Shown piece by piece: positions 17,523 through 26,031 of a DNA stretch of 62,874 nucleotides. Position 1 is the stretch's first letter, and every line of letters begins with the position of its first letter. The stretch covers positions 1 to 62,874 of the forward strand of contig JALEJQ010000108.1 in assembly GCA_022769565.1 (NCBI GenBank), given 5' to 3'. The notes beneath the pieces were generated by a model. The model was not told the origin of the DNA. It saw nothing but the letters and a program-made list of their open reading frames with translations, and ran no database searches. Source of the DNA: Oscillospiraceae bacterium. Lineage in GTDB: Bacteria; Bacillota; Clostridia; Oscillospirales; Ruminococcaceae. The translations under genes and the position numbers were made by a program.

Positions 17523-18983
17523 ATGGCTAAGAATTACGACGTTATTATTGCAGGCACAGGTGCCGGAGGTCTTTATTCGGCTATAAACCTGCCGTCCCAT
17601 CTTAAAATTCTGCTTATTACAAAAAGAGAGCTTATACTCTGCAACTCTGCGCTTGCACAGGGCGGTATCGCAGCTGTCTATAAGCCCGAAGACGACAATA
17701 TACAGCTCCATACAAAGGATACTCTTATTGCCGGAGGTTATAAAAACAACCCCGATTCCCTTAAAATACTTGTTACGGAAGCGGCTCACGAGATCGAAGA
17801 GATAATCGGTCTGGGCGTTGATTTCGACAAGGACGAAAATGGCAGCTACCACCGTACCCTTGAAGGCGGACACAGCCGCCACCGCATTTTCCACCACAAA
17901 GACGCCACAGGCTTTGAGATAACCTCCAAGCTCCAGGAAGCCGTTAAGAAAATGCCCAACGTCGACATTATGGAAAACGCTCTTCTTTGCAGCGTTAAGA
18001 AAACAGGCACAGGCTTTTCCGCCGACATCAGCGCTGACGGAGAGCACGGTACATACAACGCACGTTTTGTTATCCTTGCAACAGGCGGCATAGGAAGAGT
18101 TTACGACTACACCACCAACTCCGCAATTGCAACGGGCGACGGCATAACCATTGCCTACGAAATGGGTGCGCAGATAAAGAATCTGTCCCTTATCCAGTTC
18201 CACCCCACAGCCTTCAACAACAAGCACACAAGAGAGTGCTTCCTTATTTCCGAAGCGGTAAGAGGCGAAGGCGCATACCTGCTGAACAAAGACGGCGAGC
18301 GCTTTATGCAGAACTATGACGAGCGCCTTGAGCTTGCGCCGAGAGATGTTGTTTCTCACTCCATAATCAGCGAGGGCAGAAGGCTTGATTCCGATGATTT
18401 CTACCTTGACATTTCCTATAAGGACCCCGAGTTCATAAAAAACAGATTCCCCATGATATACAAGTACCTGCTTGAACAGGGCATTGATATGACCAAGGAC
18501 AGGATACCCATTTATCCCTGCCAGCACTACCTTATGGGCGGAATAAACGTCAATACCAAGTCGCAGACCACCATTGACGGACTTTATGCTGTAGGCGAGT
18601 GTTCCCACACGGGCGTTCACGGAAACAACCGTCTTGCTTCAAATTCGCTGCTTGAAGCACTTGTTTTCGGCAGACAGGCAGCGCTGAACATTGCGGAGAG
18701 AATAAAGGACTGCACAGCTCCTCTTGAAGAGCTTGAAAGCGCAGAGTTCAATATTGACCCAAATGCGCCCGAGATACCAACGGGAATAAGAACGGAAATA
18801 CGTCACATTATGCAGAAGTCCTACTTTGTTATCCCCGATATGCAGGAAGCACTTAAGGGCTTTGAGAGAGTCTCCGAGTTAAAGAGAATGCTTGAAGAGG
18901 GCAATTATAAGGTCGACCACAACTATGTGGAAGCAAAGTCAATAGCGACGGTGGCATATCTGATACTTAAAGAGGTAATATAA
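17523..18983 (+). CDS. nadB: L-aspartate oxidase
   Basis: NadB oxidises L-aspartate to iminoaspartate, the first step of de novo NAD synthesis, using FAD. The dinucleotide-binding motif GTGAGG is at residues 11-16. NSALAQGGIAA is the usual flavin-contact segment. RHRIFHHKDATG, QFHPTAF, SEAVRGEGA and the C-terminal GECSHTGVHGNNRLASNSLLE match the succinate dehydrogenase/NadB flavoprotein family. At 486 aa it is slightly shorter than E. coli NadB. It stands alone: nadA and nadC, usual partners, are not adjacent. The gene is enclosed by two inverted repeat copies about 2 kb apart. Confidence 0.94.
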   Translation: MAKNYDVIIAGTGAGGLYSAINLPSHLKILLITKRELILCNSALAQGGIAAVYKPEDDNIQLHTKDTLIAGGYKNNPDSLKILVTEAAHEIEEIIGLGVDFDKDENGSYHRTLEGGHSRHRIFHHKDATGFEITSKLQEAVKKMPNVDIMENALLCSVKKTGTGFSADISADGEHGTYNARFVILATGGIGRVYDYTTNSAIATGDGITIAYEMGAQIKNLSLIQFHPTAFNNKHTRECFLISEAVRGEGAYLLNKDGERFMQNYDERLELAPRDVVSHSIISEGRRLDSDDFYLDISYKDPEFIKNRFPMIYKYLLEQGIDMTKDRIPIYPCQHYLMGGINVNTKSQTTIDGLYAVGECSHTGVHGNNRLASNSLLEALVFGRQAALNIAERIKDCTAPLEELESAEFNIDPNAPEIPTGIRTEIRHIMQKSYFVIPDMQEALKGFERVSELKRMLEEGNYKVDHNYVEAKSIATVAYLILKEVI

Positions 18984-19035
18984 GCGAAAGCAAGTTACCC
19001 CACTGCGAGTCGGCTTTTATTTTATGTTATAGAAA

Positions 19036-19303
19036 ATGGCGCAATTCACATTGGTTGGTTTCACGAGTTTTGTGTTATGCAGCACTTTACTCGGTTCTGC
19101 CTCTTGATGTGAATTGCGCCTTTGGATTTTTACTTTGCTGCTTTTAACGCAGCTTTGCGTTGTGCCATAGTTTTGGGTGTTTCGCTCTCTGCTGGTTTTC
19201 CGAAGGAAAATTCGAGCGGCAGCGAGAACAGAGATTCTCTGCGGAGAGCCTCGCCAAAGGGACTAATCCCTTTGGAATCCCGTTATCGCTGCGCTGATGT
19301 CAG
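19036..19303. repeat. right copy of the inverted repeat pair flanking nadB
   Basis: Read on the minus strand, it contains GGGATTCCAAAGGGATTAGT, GCGAAACACCCAAAACTATG and the palindromic unit GGCGCAATTCACATCAAG to CAATGTGAATTGCGCC, matching 16750-16989. The palindrome (19038-19120) sits between the convergent nadB and thrS genes and may act as a bidirectional terminator. It fills the 330-base gap. Confidence 0.85.
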
Positions 19304-19313
19304 GCAATTGCTC

Positions 19314-21260
19314 TTACTTTGCCTTTGTATCGTTCTCAATAAATATTTTTGCAAGTGCTTCATCGACAGGCACGCCGGGCAGCTCGCCTTCTTTTCTCGA
19401 ACGGATAGTTACGGCATTCGCTTCCTTCTCCTTGTCGCCTATAATAAAGGTATAAGGTATTCTTTCCAGTCTTGAAGCCTTTATCTTCGTTCCGATATTC
19501 TCGTCACGTTTGTCCACCGTTACTCTCATGCCGTGAGCGGTGATCTTATCCGCAATTTCCTGCGCATATTCAATGTGTTCTTCACCGATAGGAAGTATTC
19601 TTACCTGCTCCGGTGCAAGCCACAAAGGAAGTACGCCTGCATAGGTTTCTATAAGGTATGCAAGTGTTCTTTCGTAGCAGCCGAGGGAGGTTCTGTGGAT
19701 AATGTAAGGAGTTCTCTTCTTGCCGTCCACATCGGTATATTCCATGCCGAATTTCTTTGCAAGAAGCATATCTATCTGTATCGTTACAAGGGTATCTTCC
19801 TTGCCGTACACGTTTTTGTACTGAATATCCAGCTTCGGACCGTAGAAAGCGGCTTCGTCTATACCGATAGTATATTCTACTCCAAGGTGGTCGAGTATCT
19901 TTGCCATAACAGCCTGTGCTTCTTCCCACTGCTCCGCTGTGCCCTCATACTTATTCTTGGGGTTTGTGGGATCCCACTGTGAGAAACGGAATGTACACTT
20001 GTCAAGAAGTCCGACCGTATCAAGCATATACTTTGCAAGCTCCAGACAGCCCTTGAATTCCTCCTCAAGCTGTTCGGGGCGGAGAATGTAGTGACCCTCG
20101 GAAATGGTGAACTGACGAACTCTGATAAGACCGTGCATTTCGCCGCTGTCCTCGTTGCGGAAAAGTGTTGAAGTTTCCGTCAGACGCATAGGCAGGTCAC
20201 GGTAGGAACGTGCTTTGTTAAGGAACACCTGATACTGGAAGGGGCAGGTCATAGGACGGAGAGCAAAGCATTCTTTCGTTTCATCATCGGGGTCGCCGAG
20301 GACGAACATTCCGTCAAGGTAGTGATCCCAGTGTCCCGAAATTTTGTAAAGCTCCCTCTTTGCCATATAAGGAGTTTTTGTAAGCAGGCAGCCTCTTGCC
20401 TGTTCCGTGTCTTCCACCCATCTCTGGAGTATCTGGATAACTCTTGCGCCCTTGGGGAGGAGGATAGGAAGACCCTGTCCGATATAATCAACGGTTGTAA
20501 AATATTCAAGCTCTCTTCCCAGCTTGTTGTGGTCACGCTTCTGAGCTTCTTCTCTTTCGGCAAGGTATGCTTCAAGCTCGCTTGCCTTGGGGAACGCCGT
20601 TCCGTAGATACGGCAGAGCTGCTTGCCCTTTGAATCCCCTCTCCAGTAAGCGCCTGTGCAGGAGAGCAGTTTGAACGCCTTAACGGGAGCGGTAGTCATA
20701 AGGTGAGGACCTGCGCAAAGGTCAACGAACTCGCCCTGCTTATAAAAGGAGATGTTCTCGCCCTTGTCTGCGTGTTCCTTGCAGAGCTCAACCTTGTAGG
20801 GTTCGCCCATTTCTTCCAGCTTTTTAACAGCTTCGTCAACGGGCAGCTCAAACTTTTCAAGCTCTGCGCCTTCCTTGACAATCTTCTTCATTTCCGCTTC
20901 TATCTTGTTAAGATCATCGGCGGAAAAAGCCTTTGGAACGTCAAAATCATAGTAAAAGCCGTTATCGATAGCAGGACCGATAGCAAGCTTTGCCTCGGGA
21001 TAAAGTCTTTTTACAGCCTGAGCAAGAATGTGGGAAGCTGTGTGGTTGAAGGTCTTTTTGCCCTCCTCGCTGTCGAAGGTAAGAACTTCAAATTCGCAGT
21101 CCTCCGTAACGGGCGTTCTCAGGTCGCAGAGCTTTCCGTTCAGCTTTACGGAACAAGCAGCCTTGTAAAGACCCATTCCGATGCCCTTGATAATTTCTGC
21201 TGCGGAAATACCGCTTTCGGCTTCTCTTACGGAGCCGTCTTTAAGTGTAAGTTTGATCAT
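19314..21260 (-). CDS. thrS: threonyl-tRNA synthetase
   Basis: ThrS charges tRNA-Thr and edits mischarged Ser-tRNA. The 648-aa protein shows the TGS domain (residues 1-60), the editing domain with HTASHILAQ, the class II catalytic core (MTCPFQYQVF with the zinc Cys, RVRQFTISEGHYI) and the C-terminal anticodon-binding domain (PIGEEHIEYA). The ATG follows ACGGAGGAAACC. A T-box leader with its own promoter and a terminator lies upstream, so expression is expected to respond to uncharged tRNA-Thr. Confidence 0.97.
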   Translation of the reverse strand: MIKLTLKDGSVREAESGISAAEIIKGIGMGLYKAACSVKLNGKLCDLRTPVTEDCEFEVLTFDSEEGKKTFNHTASHILAQAVKRLYPEAKLAIGPAIDNGFYYDFDVPKAFSADDLNKIEAEMKKIVKEGAELEKFELPVDEAVKKLEEMGEPYKVELCKEHADKGENISFYKQGEFVDLCAGPHLMTTAPVKAFKLLSCTGAYWRGDSKGKQLCRIYGTAFPKASELEAYLAEREEAQKRDHNKLGRELEYFTTVDYIGQGLPILLPKGARVIQILQRWVEDTEQARGCLLTKTPYMAKRELYKISGHWDHYLDGMFVLGDPDDETKECFALRPMTCPFQYQVFLNKARSYRDLPMRLTETSTLFRNEDSGEMHGLIRVRQFTISEGHYILRPEQLEEEFKGCLELAKYMLDTVGLLDKCTFRFSQWDPTNPKNKYEGTAEQWEEAQAVMAKILDHLGVEYTIGIDEAAFYGPKLDIQYKNVYGKEDTLVTIQIDMLLAKKFGMEYTDVDGKKRTPYIIHRTSLGCYERTLAYLIETYAGVLPLWLAPEQVRILPIGEEHIEYAQEIADKITAHGMRVTVDKRDENIGTKIKASRLERIPYTFIIGDKEKEANAVTIRSRKEGELPGVPVDEALAKIFIENDTKAK

Positions 21261-21331
21261 TTCGGTTTCCTCCGTTTCAATAGTATAAGTTTATTTGGCG
21301 TTAAAAATTCAAAACAACCTACTTAAAAAAT

Positions 21332-21585
21332 AAAAAAACGCCCCTTGAAATTGATCAAGGGACGATAATAACCGTGTTTCCACCCGAATTCATATGCGGA
21401 TAAGCATAACCGTACTCGCATACCTCGTGCGCTCTGTAACGTGAGCATACGCCGCTTATTGGGCGGACTCAAAAGGCGGTATGCACAGACCCTGACCCGT
21501 TTCCGCTCTCAGCCGGCGGCGGAAGCTCTCTGAAAAGTCCATAAGGGAAGGTGCCTTCCTTTTTCAGCGTTTTGAAATATTTACA
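21332..21585 (-). promoter_or_regulatory. T-box riboswitch of thrS with attenuator
   Basis: On the minus strand the leader has a stem I region with AGAGAGC and GCTGAGAGCGG elements. The T-box sequence GGGTGGAAACACGGT (plus 21371-21385) follows. A terminator comes next: CGTCCCTTGATCAATTTCAA then GGGGCG and seven T (21332-21364). The best candidate specifier codon is ACC in GCATACCGCC (plus 21478-21480), consistent with threonine, but I placed it by eye. Confidence 0.92.
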
Positions 21586-21590
21586 AGATT

Positions 21591-21619
21591 ATAATATCAC
21601 GGTTTTTTTGATTTGTCAA
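21591..21619 (-). promoter_or_regulatory. promoter of the thrS T-box leader
   Basis: On the minus strand, TTGACA (21619-21614), a 17-base spacer and TATTAT (21596-21591), just before the leader. Confidence 0.8.
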
Positions 21620-21637
21620 CAGTTTTTTTATTTGCAG

Positions 21638-21690
21638 AAAAATTAGCCATAATTATTCATTTATCGAAGCGCCTATAATTCCGCATTTAT
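21638..21690. repeat. modular intergenic repeat between birA and thrS
   Basis: TAATTATTCATTTATCGAAG, CGCCTATAATTCCGCATT: a shortened TGAATAAT module with the CGAAGCG junction and the TTCCGCATT module. Confidence 0.7.
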
Positions 21691-21692
21691 TC

Positions 21693-22676
21693 TTACTGCG
21701 GTCTTTCTTCTCCCGAAAGTCTTACCGTTCCGGAGGAAAGTGCTTTTTCTTCGCCGTCGTCAAGTCTTACAAGCAGCCTGCCGTATTCGTCGATTCCCGT
21801 ACAGGTCATTGTGCTTATCCTGTCGCCCTGAGTTACCTCTATCCTCTTGCCGATAACGTTTGAACGGTTCCTGTATTCTTCAAGGAACGATTTATCCGTT
21901 ATATTTGCAAGTCTTTCCTCAAGACAGTTGAGAACTTCCGCCGCAAGCAGGCTTCTGGACGTATTTTCTCCCGTTTCAAGCTTTATTGAGGTAGCTATGT
22001 TCGCCAAATTCTTCGGGAAGTTTACGTTCTGCACGTTGATGCCCATTCCCACTATGGCATATTCAAGTCCTCCCTGCTCAACGTCAACGGAGGCTTCGGT
22101 AAGTATTCCGCACAGCTTCTTGCTGCCTGCGTATATGTCGTTCACCCACTTTATCCTGCAGTCAATGCCCGATACCTTTTCTATTGCCTCGGCAACTGCC
22201 ACCGCAGCGCAGGAGGTTATCAGCAGAGAATGCTCCACCGACAGCTTGGGACGGATTATAACGCTCATATATATGCCCATTCCCAGGGGTGAATAGAACG
22301 TTCTGCCCATTCTGCCCTTACCCTGGGTCTGTACTTCCGAAATTACCGTTGTTCCGTGTACTGCGCCTAACTGTGCAAGGCTTTTGGCAAAATTGTTGGT
22401 AGAATCTATCGTCTTGAATACGTCGATCTTTCTGCCTATCTCTTTTGTCCTCAGATTCGGTACTATGGACTGCTCGCTGAGGAAATCATTTTCCTCGGAC
22501 AGGCAGTATCCCCTGTTGGTCACAGCGCATATGGAATAGCCTTCTTCACGGAGTATCTTTACGGCTTTCCAGACTGCGCTTCTTGTCATACCAACGCTTC
22601 TGGCGATCTCACTTCCCGAAACACTCTTGCCTTTGTTTTCTTCAAGGACGGCAAGGACCTTGTCTTTCAACGGCAT
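21693..22676 (-). CDS. birA: biotin--protein ligase / biotin operon repressor BirA
   Basis: BirA activates biotin to biotinyl-AMP, transfers it to carboxylase carrier domains, and in this two-domain form also represses biotin genes. The N-terminal helix-turn-helix is visible (SGSEIARSVGMTRSAVWKAV, about residues 20-40). The ligase domain has TIDSTNNFAK, QGKGRMGRTF (biotinyl-AMP loop) and KWVNDIY (catalytic Lys). A C-terminal SH3-like domain ends at GTVRLSG. At 327 aa the length is typical of the regulatory class. Its promoter overlaps a 23-base dyad that may be its own operator. Confidence 0.95.
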   Translation of the reverse strand: MPLKDKVLAVLEENKGKSVSGSEIARSVGMTRSAVWKAVKILREEGYSICAVTNRGYCLSEENDFLSEQSIVPNLRTKEIGRKIDVFKTIDSTNNFAKSLAQLGAVHGTTVISEVQTQGKGRMGRTFYSPLGMGIYMSVIIRPKLSVEHSLLITSCAAVAVAEAIEKVSGIDCRIKWVNDIYAGSKKLCGILTEASVDVEQGGLEYAIVGMGINVQNVNFPKNLANIATSIKLETGENTSRSLLAAEVLNCLEERLANITDKSFLEEYRNRSNVIGKRIEVTQGDRISTMTCTGIDEYGRLLVRLDDGEEKALSSGTVRLSGEERPQ

Positions 22677-22757
22677 TTTTATTACCTTCCTTTCGGTTTT
22701 ACTGGGTTTATCTTCTATAAAGTCTGTTCCGCAATAAATACCTAATATATATGTTTA

Positions 22758-22786
22758 ATAATAACCTTTTATTGTGAATTGTTCAA
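22758..22786 (-). promoter_or_regulatory. promoter of birA
   Basis: On the minus strand, TTGAAC (22786-22781), 17 bases and TATTAT (22763-22758). The -35 box and spacer overlap the dyad at 22771-22793. Confidence 0.6.
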
Positions 22787-22793
22787 TCACAAT
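22771..22793. promoter_or_regulatory. imperfect palindrome in the birA / mntP-like divergent gap
   Basis: ATTGTGAATTG-TT-CAATCACAAT has 7-base outer arms (ATTGTGA/TCACAAT) and 3-base inner arms, with one unpaired base. It covers the birA -35 region and lies within the divergent promoter region, as an operator would. It does not clearly match the BirA box I know from Firmicutes. Confidence 0.5.
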
Positions 22794-22833
22794 TTATGTA
22801 TTAAATCATAATATGGACTAAGGAGAGTCCTAT

Positions 22834-23412
22834 ATGATAAAAATACTGCTTCTTATTCTTGCTGTTTCGGCGGACGGCTTTGCTTCGGCTGTGGGCATAG
22901 GAGCCGCCGGTATAAAGATACCTGTCCGCTCCGCCGCCGTTATAAGCCTTACGGGAACGGTTTTTCTGACCGTTTCCGTGTATTTTGCCGACGTTATCGG
23001 TAATTTTATCCCGTCGGAGCTTTGCCGCTTCATATCCTCGGCGGCGCTGGTGCTGCTTGGCATATTCAACCTTTTTCACGGCGTTATAGAAAAAGCCGTC
23101 CGCAAAAAGAAGCCTTCGGGACAGCTTGAACTTTATTTTGACGGTACCTCCGCAGACCGTGACCACTCAAAGACCATTTCCTGCCGTGAAGCGCTGGCGC
23201 TGTCGGTTGCGCTTTCCGCCGATTCTCTTGTTACGGGGGTGAGCGCAGGACTTGGCAGGATGAGTGCACTTTCTCTTGCCGTTCCTGCCTTTGCCGTAGG
23301 CTTCGGAGCTGTTCTTCTCGGTTCTTTTATCGGCAAACACGCCGTTTTTACGGGGAATTTTGATCTTCAGCGGCTCTGCGGACTGATACTTGTCGTTATT
23401 GCTTTTATTTAA
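22834..23412 (+). CDS. MntP/YtaF-like membrane protein
   Basis: The 192-aa protein has about six hydrophobic helices in two pseudo-symmetric halves. Each half begins with the family motif: AVSADGFASAVGIGAAG near residue 10 and ALSADSLVTGVSAGLG near residue 130. These Ser-Ala-Asp motifs are shared by the manganese exporter MntP and the sporulation protein YtaF. The middle loop is basic (KKKPSGQLE). The ribosome site is AAGGAGAG. I cannot say which of the two roles applies; the length and Clostridial context favour YtaF. Confidence 0.8.
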   Translation: MIKILLLILAVSADGFASAVGIGAAGIKIPVRSAAVISLTGTVFLTVSVYFADVIGNFIPSELCRFISSAALVLLGIFNLFHGVIEKAVRKKKPSGQLELYFDGTSADRDHSKTISCREALALSVALSADSLVTGVSAGLGRMSALSLAVPAFAVGFGAVLLGSFIGKHAVFTGNFDLQRLCGLILVVIAFI

Positions 23413-23488
23413 AGTGATAAGCGCTTCGCTAAATGAATAATGAATAGTGAATAATGAATAGTGAATAATTAAGGAGCGCCTGCGGCGG
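23413..23488. repeat. modular intergenic repeat between convergent genes
   Basis: GCGCTTCGCTAAATGAATAA leads into TGAATAGTGAATAATGAATA and GTGAATAATTAAGG, then GCGCCTGCGGCGG. This is the TGAATAAT module with an extra repeat unit. Confidence 0.8.
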
Positions 23489-24058
23489 TTATTTTTTCTC
23501 CGTCCTTTCATAAATGCGTTCAAGGCAGTGTTCCGTTCTTTCGCAGCACAGCTTCCATACAACGGCTGCGCACAAAGCACCGAAAGCAAGACCCGATATA
23601 ACGTCCGAGGGGTAATGCACCGCAAGGAACACCCTTGAAAACGCCATAAGCAGGGCAAACACCCATGCCCATATGCCTGCTTTCCTGTCTTTAAGGGAAA
23701 GCACCATTGCTGCCGCACCTGCAGCGTTTGAATGTCCCGAGGGAAAGGAGTACACCCCTCCCGGCAGTTCGGTCAGCAGGATTATGGAAGGGTCTGCGGC
23801 AAAGGGTCTTGGGCGGCAGATCACGTTTTTTATCACAGCGCTGCCAAGTACCGCTCCCACAACGAGGGAGAGCAGCATAATTATGCCGCAGCTTCGCCAC
23901 TTTTTGCTGAAAAGCATTATCACCGCCGAAGCTATCCATATGAAGCCCTTGTTCCCCAGTGTGGATATAAAGACGAAAAAGACGTTTGTAACGCTGTTCC
24001 GCCAGTTTTCCATAATGTAATAAAGTATTTCGTTGTCGAAATTTTGTATAAGTTCCAA
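23489..24058 (-). CDS. PAP2-family membrane phosphatase
   Basis: The 189-aa protein has five or six hydrophobic helices and the three PAP2 motifs: KNVICRPRP (C1), YSFPSGHSNAAG (C2, catalytic His) and SRVFLAVHYPSDVISG (C3). Such enzymes dephosphorylate lipid phosphates, including undecaprenyl diphosphate. I place the start at TTG 24058, after an AGAGGTG ribosome site. The frame opens further upstream (24094), but that segment lies inside a terminator hairpin. It follows a sugar-binding lipoprotein gene on the same strand, separated by that hairpin. Confidence 0.88.
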   Translation of the reverse strand: MELIQNFDNEILYYIMENWRNSVTNVFFVFISTLGNKGFIWIASAVIMLFSKKWRSCGIIMLLSLVVGAVLGSAVIKNVICRPRPFAADPSIILLTELPGGVYSFPSGHSNAAGAAAMVLSLKDRKAGIWAWVFALLMAFSRVFLAVHYPSDVISGLAFGALCAAVVWKLCCERTEHCLERIYERTEKK

Positions 24059-24082
24059 AACGGCACCTCTGACAATGTTTGT

Positions 24083-24128
24083 AAAAGGGCGCACCGCTTC
24101 TCCGCAGAACGGGAGAAACCGTGCGCCC
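24083..24128 (-). terminator. hairpin after the sugar-binding lipoprotein gene
   Basis: On the minus strand, GGGCGCAC and GTTTCTCC pair with GGAGAAGC and GTGCGCCC (24087-24128), followed by TTTTAC. The stem is strong but the U-run is short, so readthrough into the PAP2 gene is possible. Confidence 0.65.
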
Positions 24129-24155
24129 TGAATATTTTATGCTTTGGAGAACTGA

Positions 24156-25622
24156 TTATTCAGCCTGCTTAGCCTTAACGTTCTGGTCAACCTCGTCAAC
24201 CAGCATAATAAGTGTATCGGCAATAGCTTCTCTGTTGGTAGCCCAATCGATACCGGAGAATGCAGCTCTCAGACCCGTCTGGTCGCCGCCGTCTGTTGTG
24301 AGCATAGCAATATCGGTGGAGCAGCCTGTTGCAAGGTCGATAACAGGATAATCCGTTGTCAGCTTGTCGATCTGCTTCATCTTGTCAATGATCTCATCGC
24401 TCCACTGGTAGTCGTCCTTAGCCTTTCTGTCGGAAATAGCTACAGCTCTTTCGTCCATACCGCCGAGGATCATACATTCAGCAAGGAGAGCAGCGCCCTG
24501 AGGATTAGCTGCACCCTTACAGAGAGCATAACCGTTGAGCTTTGCTGCCTGATAAGGATCGGAGCCTGCGGGAGAAGGAACGGGAACAACGCCGAGGTTT
24601 TCAGGCTCAACGCAGATAGACCATGTATCGGGGTTAGCCTGAACACAGTAAGGTCCTACTATGTAGAACAGCTCGCTGCCTTCGCCGAGCATCTGAGGCT
24701 GTTCGTTCCACTGGAACTGCTCCTTGGGGAACTTCAGACCGTTAACATTAAGCTCATACTGGAAGTTCATAGCCTTTTCAACGGTGGGGTCGTTAACATT
24801 GCAGACAAGGCTGCCGGAAGCGTCTGTGCTTACGAAAGGAACGCCTGCGGACATAAGGAGAGCCTTTTCATTCCAGTAGCCGTCAAGACCGTACTGTGAA
24901 GAATCCTCGTCAACGAAGTCCAGAAGCATTGTCTTGAAGGTATCCCAGTTCCACTCGCCTGCTTCGTAAAGATCCCAGGGATCGTCAAAGCCCTGAGCCT
25001 CGATGGTGGACTTGTCGTAAAGAACAACTGTCTCAGCGGTAACGCTTGTGATAAGCTCATAGTGCTTTCCGCCGAAGTTAAGAAGCTCCATAGCATTGGA
25101 AACGTTCTGCCAGATAGCGGAGTTAAGGTCGATATAGTCGTCAACGGGCTGGAACATTCCGCTTACGATGCCCTTAGGGAAGTTAGCAGTATCATCGCCG
25201 GGGAAAATGTCGATACCGTCGCCGCCCAGAACGTGGGTAGAGAGGTCGTCAAAACGTGTATTCCATGTTGTAGGCACCCATTCAACGCTGCCGCCGTACT
25301 TCTTTTCAAACATTTCAAGACCAACGGACTTGGAAGCACCGGTAGAGCTGGGGTTGATGTCATAGTGAGCGAGCCACTTAACGGTCTTGTTTTCCATTTC
25401 AACGTCCTGAAGCTGGGTCATAACGTCATCAAGAACAGTAGCTTCGTCTTCTTTAAGTTCTTCGGTGTTTACCGAAACAGTTTTTGCAGTGGTGGTAGTG
25501 GTCTCTTCCGTAGTTTCTGCGTTGCCGCTTCCGCTTCCGGAATCATCTCCGCCGCAGCCTGTGAGAGCGGCTGTAAGGGAAATAGCCATAACGCCTGCAA
25601 GAATTCTTTTGATGTTCTTCAT
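24156..25622 (-). CDS. ABC-type extracellular solute-binding lipoprotein (sugar type), copy 1
   Basis: The 488-aa product has a signal peptide with lipobox LTGC (Cys23) and a Ser/Gly/Thr-rich linker. A family 1 solute-binding fold follows, with KTVKWLAHYD, FEKKYGGSVEWVPTTW, WNRFDDLS-type and GEWNWDTFKTMLLDF segments typical of carbohydrate binders. It is about 45 percent alike by eye to the gene at 26032-27471. No permease or ATPase gene is nearby, so its transporter must be elsewhere, or it acts as a sensor. It has its own promoter and terminator. Confidence 0.88.
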   Translation of the reverse strand: MKNIKRILAGVMAISLTAALTGCGGDDSGSGSGNAETTEETTTTTAKTVSVNTEELKEDEATVLDDVMTQLQDVEMENKTVKWLAHYDINPSSTGASKSVGLEMFEKKYGGSVEWVPTTWNTRFDDLSTHVLGGDGIDIFPGDDTANFPKGIVSGMFQPVDDYIDLNSAIWQNVSNAMELLNFGGKHYELITSVTAETVVLYDKSTIEAQGFDDPWDLYEAGEWNWDTFKTMLLDFVDEDSSQYGLDGYWNEKALLMSAGVPFVSTDASGSLVCNVNDPTVEKAMNFQYELNVNGLKFPKEQFQWNEQPQMLGEGSELFYIVGPYCVQANPDTWSICVEPENLGVVPVPSPAGSDPYQAAKLNGYALCKGAANPQGAALLAECMILGGMDERAVAISDRKAKDDYQWSDEIIDKMKQIDKLTTDYPVIDLATGCSTDIAMLTTDGGDQTGLRAAFSGIDWATNREAIADTLIMLVDEVDQNVKAKQAE

Positions 25623-25745
25623 AATACTCCTCCAAAAAAATCACATTTGAACTGTGTAAATGCCGGCTAATGTCATTGTCCGGCACTTTGCCATGTAGCA
25701 ATTTAAAGTGATGAATCAACGTTATAAACATACACTTATACAGAT

Positions 25746-25774
25746 ATTATAACAAATCCACAAAATCAAGTCAA
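25746..25774 (-). promoter_or_regulatory. promoter of solute-binding lipoprotein copy 1
   Basis: On the minus strand, TTGACT (25774-25769), a 17-base spacer and TATAAT (25751-25746). A leader of about 115 bases separates it from the ATG at 25622. Confidence 0.8.
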
Positions 25775-25844
25775 TATTTATAGTGTATATTTTTGCACAA
25801 TGCATTTTGTTGCGATTTTACAAAAAAACGCTCTTTTTTGAATT

Positions 25845-25965
25845 TGAAGTGTGGAATTTTTGAAATTAGGAATGCGGAATTAGGGGCGTTGTGCAAAAAT
25901 TATATGAATAACATCGCCGCAGGCGATACCATAATTCCACATTCCACTCTCCACATTCCAAATTA
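25845..25965. repeat. modular intergenic repeat
   Basis: GAAGTGTGGAATTTTTG, AGGAATGCGGAATTAGGGGC, ATCGCCGCAGGCGATACC, then ATTCCACATTCCACTCTCCA and CATTCCAAATT. The last 45 bases are the same as at 31570-31614. Confidence 0.8.
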
Positions 25966-26012
25966 ATAAAAAAGCGGCGTGATTCACATAACTGTCAATG
26001 TGAATTACGCCG
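25965..26012 (-). terminator. terminator of solute-binding lipoprotein copy 2
   Basis: On the minus strand, CGGCGTAATTCACAT pairs with ATGTGAATCACGCCG (25975-26012) and is followed by CTTTTTTATT. The arm sequence is a variant of the GGCGCAATTCACAT palindromes that flank nadB, so this repeat type appears to have been adopted as a terminator. Confidence 0.88.
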
Positions 26013-26031
26013 TGTCAGCTGTTATTCGCTG

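Noticed and set aside
22771-22793. Canonical BirA box
   Set aside because: The dyad does not show the TTGTAAAC / GTTTACAA half-sites I know from Firmicutes, so I list it only as an unidentified palindrome.
24059-24094. Longer N-terminus for the PAP2 phosphatase starting at 24094
   Set aside because: That segment is inside the terminator hairpin of the upstream gene and lacks a ribosome site; TTG 24058 has one at good spacing.
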